Source: Paenibacillus sp. OK003 (lineage in GTDB: Bacteria; Bacillota; Bacilli; Paenibacillales; Paenibacillaceae). Taken from it: a DNA stretch of 64,000 bases. Position 1 is the stretch's first letter. Each line of letters starts with the position of its first letter. Below are positions 61,547-64,000 of this stretch, piece by piece. The notes under the pieces are model-generated. The model saw nothing but the letters and a program-made list of their open reading frames with translations, ran no database searches and had not been told where the DNA came from. The stretch spans positions 62,001 through 126,000 of the forward strand of contig NZ_FOBD01000001.1 of NCBI RefSeq assembly GCF_900109515.1. The letters are read 5' to 3'. The position numbers and the translations under genes were made by a program.

Positions 61547-63580
61547 TTGAAAATTAAAGATATAGCTGTCCTTGCGGGTATCATCGGCATCGTGTTGATG
61601 ATGATTCTCCCGATCCCAACCTGGTTGTTGGACATGCTGCTTGTCATCAATATCTCATTGGCATTGATGATACTGCTTGTGGCGATGAACAGCAAAGAAG
61701 CATTACAGTTTTCCATCTTTCCTGCATTGCTGCTGATTACGACGTTGTTTCGATTAGCGCTCAACATATCAACAACAAAACTGATTTTGGGTCAAGGAAA
61801 CGCAGGCTCGGTAGTCGCTACCTTTGGTAGCTGGATCGCTGGCGGACAGATAGCCATCGGATTTATCGTGTTTCTGATTCTCGTCGTTGTTCAGTTTATC
61901 GTTATCACGAAGGGATCGGAGCGTGTAGCTGAAGTGGCAGCACGATTCACCCTCGATGCGATGCCTGGTAAACAGATGAGTATCGACGCAGATTTGAATG
62001 CAGGCCTGATCAACGAGCAGCAAGCACGTGAACGCCGTTCCAAAATAGAACGCGAAGCTGATTTCTACGGAGCTATGGATGGAGCCAGTAAATTTGTAAA
62101 AGGGGACGCTATTGCAAGTATTATTATTCTCCTGATCAATCTTATTGGTGGTTTTATCATCGGGATGACAGTACATGGTCTCGCTTTTGCCGATGCGTTA
62201 TCCACCTATTCCGTGTTGACGATCGGAGATGGACTGGTCAGCCAGATTCCAGCACTCCTGATATCCACAGCAGCAGGTCTTATTGTAACAAGAGCATCAT
62301 CGGAAGGAAATTTGGCCGATGACATCACGGGGCAATTGTTTACATACCCGACGCTCCTTTATATTGTATCTTTTGTAATAGCAATGCTCGGTTTTTTCAC
62401 GCCAATTCATATTATTACAACATTGCCCCTTGCAGGTTTGCTGGCTTTTGCCGGATGGAGGATGCAGAACAATCTGAATCAGAAGCAAGAGGCAGAGGAG
62501 CAATTGGAAGAGGAGCAGCAGATTGAAGAAGTTAGAAGTCCGGAGAGTGTAATTAACCTTCTTCAGGTGGACCCGATCGAGTTTGAATTTGGTTACGGTT
62601 TGATCCCTCTTGCTGACAATCAGCAAGGCGGGGACTTATTAGATCGGATCATTATGATTCGTAGGCAGTGTGCTCTTGAACTGGGGTTAGTCGTTCCGGT
62701 TATCCGGATTCGGGATAATATCCAATTAAGACCGAATGAATATGTCATCAAGATTAAGGGTAATGTTGTTGGCGGCGGAGAACTGTTGTTGAATCATTAT
62801 CTGGCTATGAGTCCGGGGTATGAAGAAGAATCGGTTACAGGGATCGAAACGACAGAGCCAGCTTTTGGACTTCCAGCCTTATGGATTGATGAAGTAACCA
62901 AAGACAGAGCTGAACTTGCAGGATATACGGTTGTAGATCCCCCTTCAGTAGTGGCCACACATCTGACTGAATTGATTAAGAAGCATGCGCATGAGTTACT
63001 TGGCAGACAAGAAACGAAAGCACTTGTGGATAATCTCAGAGAGAATTATGCTGCGCTGGTGGATGAACTCATCCCATCCGTCCTGTCGATTGGAGATGTA
63101 CAGAAAGTGCTCGCCAAGTTGTTGCGTGAGAAAGTTTCCATTCGTGATATGGTTACAATCTTCGAGACACTGGCGGACTACGGAACGTATACCAAAGATC
63201 CTGATGTACTGACAGAATACGTGAGACAATCCCTCTCTCGTCAGATTACCCAGCAATTCTCCCAAAAAGGGGAGACGCTTAGAGTAATTACGGTTGGACC
63301 TGGTCTGGAGAAGAAAATTGCCGAGAGTGTACAGCAATCCGATCAAGGCAGTTACCTTGCATTGGATCCGGCTTCAACACAAAGTGTATATCAAAAGTTG
63401 ACTGAACAAGTCAATCGATTGATCCAGTCGGGCCAGCAGCCAGTTGTATTAACTTCTCCAACCATTCGTATGTATCTGCGGCAGGTGATTGAACGCACCA
63501 TGCAGGATATACCAGTGCTTTCCTATAGTGAGTTGGAGCCGAATGTTGAAATCCAAAGTGTCGGGGTGGTGAACTTATGA
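61547..63580 (+). CDS. flhA: flagellar export gate protein FlhA
   Basis: Major export-gate protein of 677 residues. The N-terminal half has about eight transmembrane helices with the FHIPEP family signature (RLALNISTTKLIL, VAARFTLDAMPGKQMSIDADLNAG). The C-terminal cytoplasmic domain, from about residue 330, binds chaperones and FliJ (EFGYGLIPLAD, ELLGRQETKALVDNL). The TTG start follows GGAGG at some distance. The stop overlaps the flhF ATG. Confidence 0.96.
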   Translation: MKIKDIAVLAGIIGIVLMMILPIPTWLLDMLLVINISLALMILLVAMNSKEALQFSIFPALLLITTLFRLALNISTTKLILGQGNAGSVVATFGSWIAGGQIAIGFIVFLILVVVQFIVITKGSERVAEVAARFTLDAMPGKQMSIDADLNAGLINEQQARERRSKIEREADFYGAMDGASKFVKGDAIASIIILLINLIGGFIIGMTVHGLAFADALSTYSVLTIGDGLVSQIPALLISTAAGLIVTRASSEGNLADDITGQLFTYPTLLYIVSFVIAMLGFFTPIHIITTLPLAGLLAFAGWRMQNNLNQKQEAEEQLEEEQQIEEVRSPESVINLLQVDPIEFEFGYGLIPLADNQQGGDLLDRIIMIRRQCALELGLVVPVIRIRDNIQLRPNEYVIKIKGNVVGGGELLLNHYLAMSPGYEEESVTGIETTEPAFGLPALWIDEVTKDRAELAGYTVVDPPSVVATHLTELIKKHAHELLGRQETKALVDNLRENYAALVDELIPSVLSIGDVQKVLAKLLREKVSIRDMVTIFETLADYGTYTKDPDVLTEYVRQSLSRQITQQFSQKGETLRVITVGPGLEKKIAESVQQSDQGSYLALDPASTQSVYQKLTEQVNRLIQSGQQPVVLTSPTIRMYLRQVIERTMQDIPVLSYSELEPNVEIQSVGVVNL

Positions 63581-64000
63581 GAGTAAAACAATACGTCGTT
63601 GAGACCATGCCCGAAGCTATGCTTCAAATTCGCAAAGACCTGGGAAGTGATGCCGTCATTCTGTCCACCAAGGAAATCAAGGTGGGCGGTGTGCTGGGGA
63701 TGTTCCGCAAAAAAAGGATCGAAGTTGTAGCAGCAGTGGATAAGGAAGAAAAAAAACAGGCAACAAAGCAAGTGCAAAACCAATTTACACCCGTACCTCG
63801 CGCATTTGTACCTGAAGCATATCGACAAACGGCTCGTTCGTTTGTCATTGCTTCTGAGGAATCGGCTGCAAGTATCACTGAAAAAAATGTGCAAGAGAAA
63901 ACTACGGATGCCACAGCTGTGTCTGAATCGAGTAAACTCGGTTCAGACATGAGCAGCGGCAGATCTTCTTCGAGTATTGAGTATAAACCGCGACCGCAAG
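63577..64000 (+). CDS. flhF: FlhF, SRP-like GTPase (N-terminal part, cut by window end)
   Basis: The first 141 codons of FlhF, the third SRP-family GTPase, which sets flagellar placement and number. The start MRVKQYVVETMPEAMLQIRKDLGSDAVILSTKEI, with VGGVLGMFRKKRIEVVAAV, is typical. The rest visible is the poorly conserved basic (B) domain; the G domain lies beyond the window. The ATG overlaps the flhA stop (ATGA). No stop codon occurs before the edge. Confidence 0.93.
   Translation, partial: MRVKQYVVETMPEAMLQIRKDLGSDAVILSTKEIKVGGVLGMFRKKRIEVVAAVDKEEKKQATKQVQNQFTPVPRAFVPEAYRQTARSFVIASEESAASITEKNVQEKTTDATAVSESSKLGSDMSSGRSSSSIEYKPRPQ

Noticed and set aside
1..64000. CRISPR arrays, tRNA/rRNA genes, insertion sequences, prophage
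   Set aside because: No regularly spaced repeats, no tRNA-like cloverleafs or rRNA segments, and no transposase, integrase or phage structural genes were recognised in the reading.

Overview
The window reads as chromosomal DNA of a low-to-mid-GC Firmicute, most likely Paenibacillus or a close relative. Reasons: the gene order follows the Bacillales fatty-acid / ribosome-maturation / flagellar backbone (yceD-rpmF-fapR-plsX-fab-rnc-smc-ftsY-ylxM-ffh-rpsP-khpA-rimM-trmD-rplS-lepB-rbgA-rnhB-ylqG-ylqH-yraN-comM-sucCD-dprA-topA-trmFO-hslVU-fla/che); starts carry strong AAGGAGG-type sites; GTG and TTG starts are frequent; and the fabH-fabD-fabG-acpP-fabF genes sit directly between plsX and rnc. No rRNA, tRNA, CRISPR, transposase or prophage gene was found.

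Layout: (1) 1-8.2 kb, yceD-rpmF, then a FapR-regulated lipid operon from fapR to fabF running into rnc. A near-perfect FapR palindrome lies upstream of fapR. (2) 8.4-17.9 kb, smc, ftsY, a hemolysin-III-type membrane protein (trhA), the SRP genes ylxM-ffh, then rpsP-khpA-rimM-trmD. (3) 18-21 kb, an accessory insertion between trmD and rplS: a VOC-fold protein, a calcium-type FG-GAP beta-propeller and a convergent secreted CE4 deacetylase. (4) 21.5-27.7 kb, rplS, lepB, rbgA, rnhB, a FliK-like protein (YlqG), a free-standing FlhB-C-like protein (YlqH) and yraN. (5) 27.7-30.5 kb, an AT-rich accessory island. It holds a 53-codon peptide gene with a paeninodin/lasso-type leader, a secreted multi-domain surface protein and a nitroreductase. 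(6) 30.6-42.7 kb, comM (minus strand), an OhrR-type regulator, sucCD, dprA, topA, trmFO and hslVU. (7) An almost 1-kb gap with no convincing gene, where B. subtilis has codY. (8) 43.7-64 kb, the fla/che operon from flgB to the truncated flhF at the window edge, in the B. subtilis order.

How the genes work together: region 1 makes acyl chains and couples them to phosphatidic-acid synthesis under malonyl-CoA sensing. Regions 2 and 4 supply SRP targeting, signal peptide cleavage and 30S/50S maturation. Region 8 encodes the hook-basal body, its export apparatus, the export ATPase and the C-ring switch.

Most interesting: two intergenic elements (18600-18791 and 22801-22931), each just upstream of a start codon, share a conserved core and the same nested helices. 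One pair is changed A-T to G-C in compensatory fashion, so they look like copies of an undescribed structured leader RNA. Next come the orphan lasso-like precursor peptide and the twin GATACA-N3-TGTATC palindromes in front of it. All assignments are by eye from sequence and family knowledge; no database search was run.
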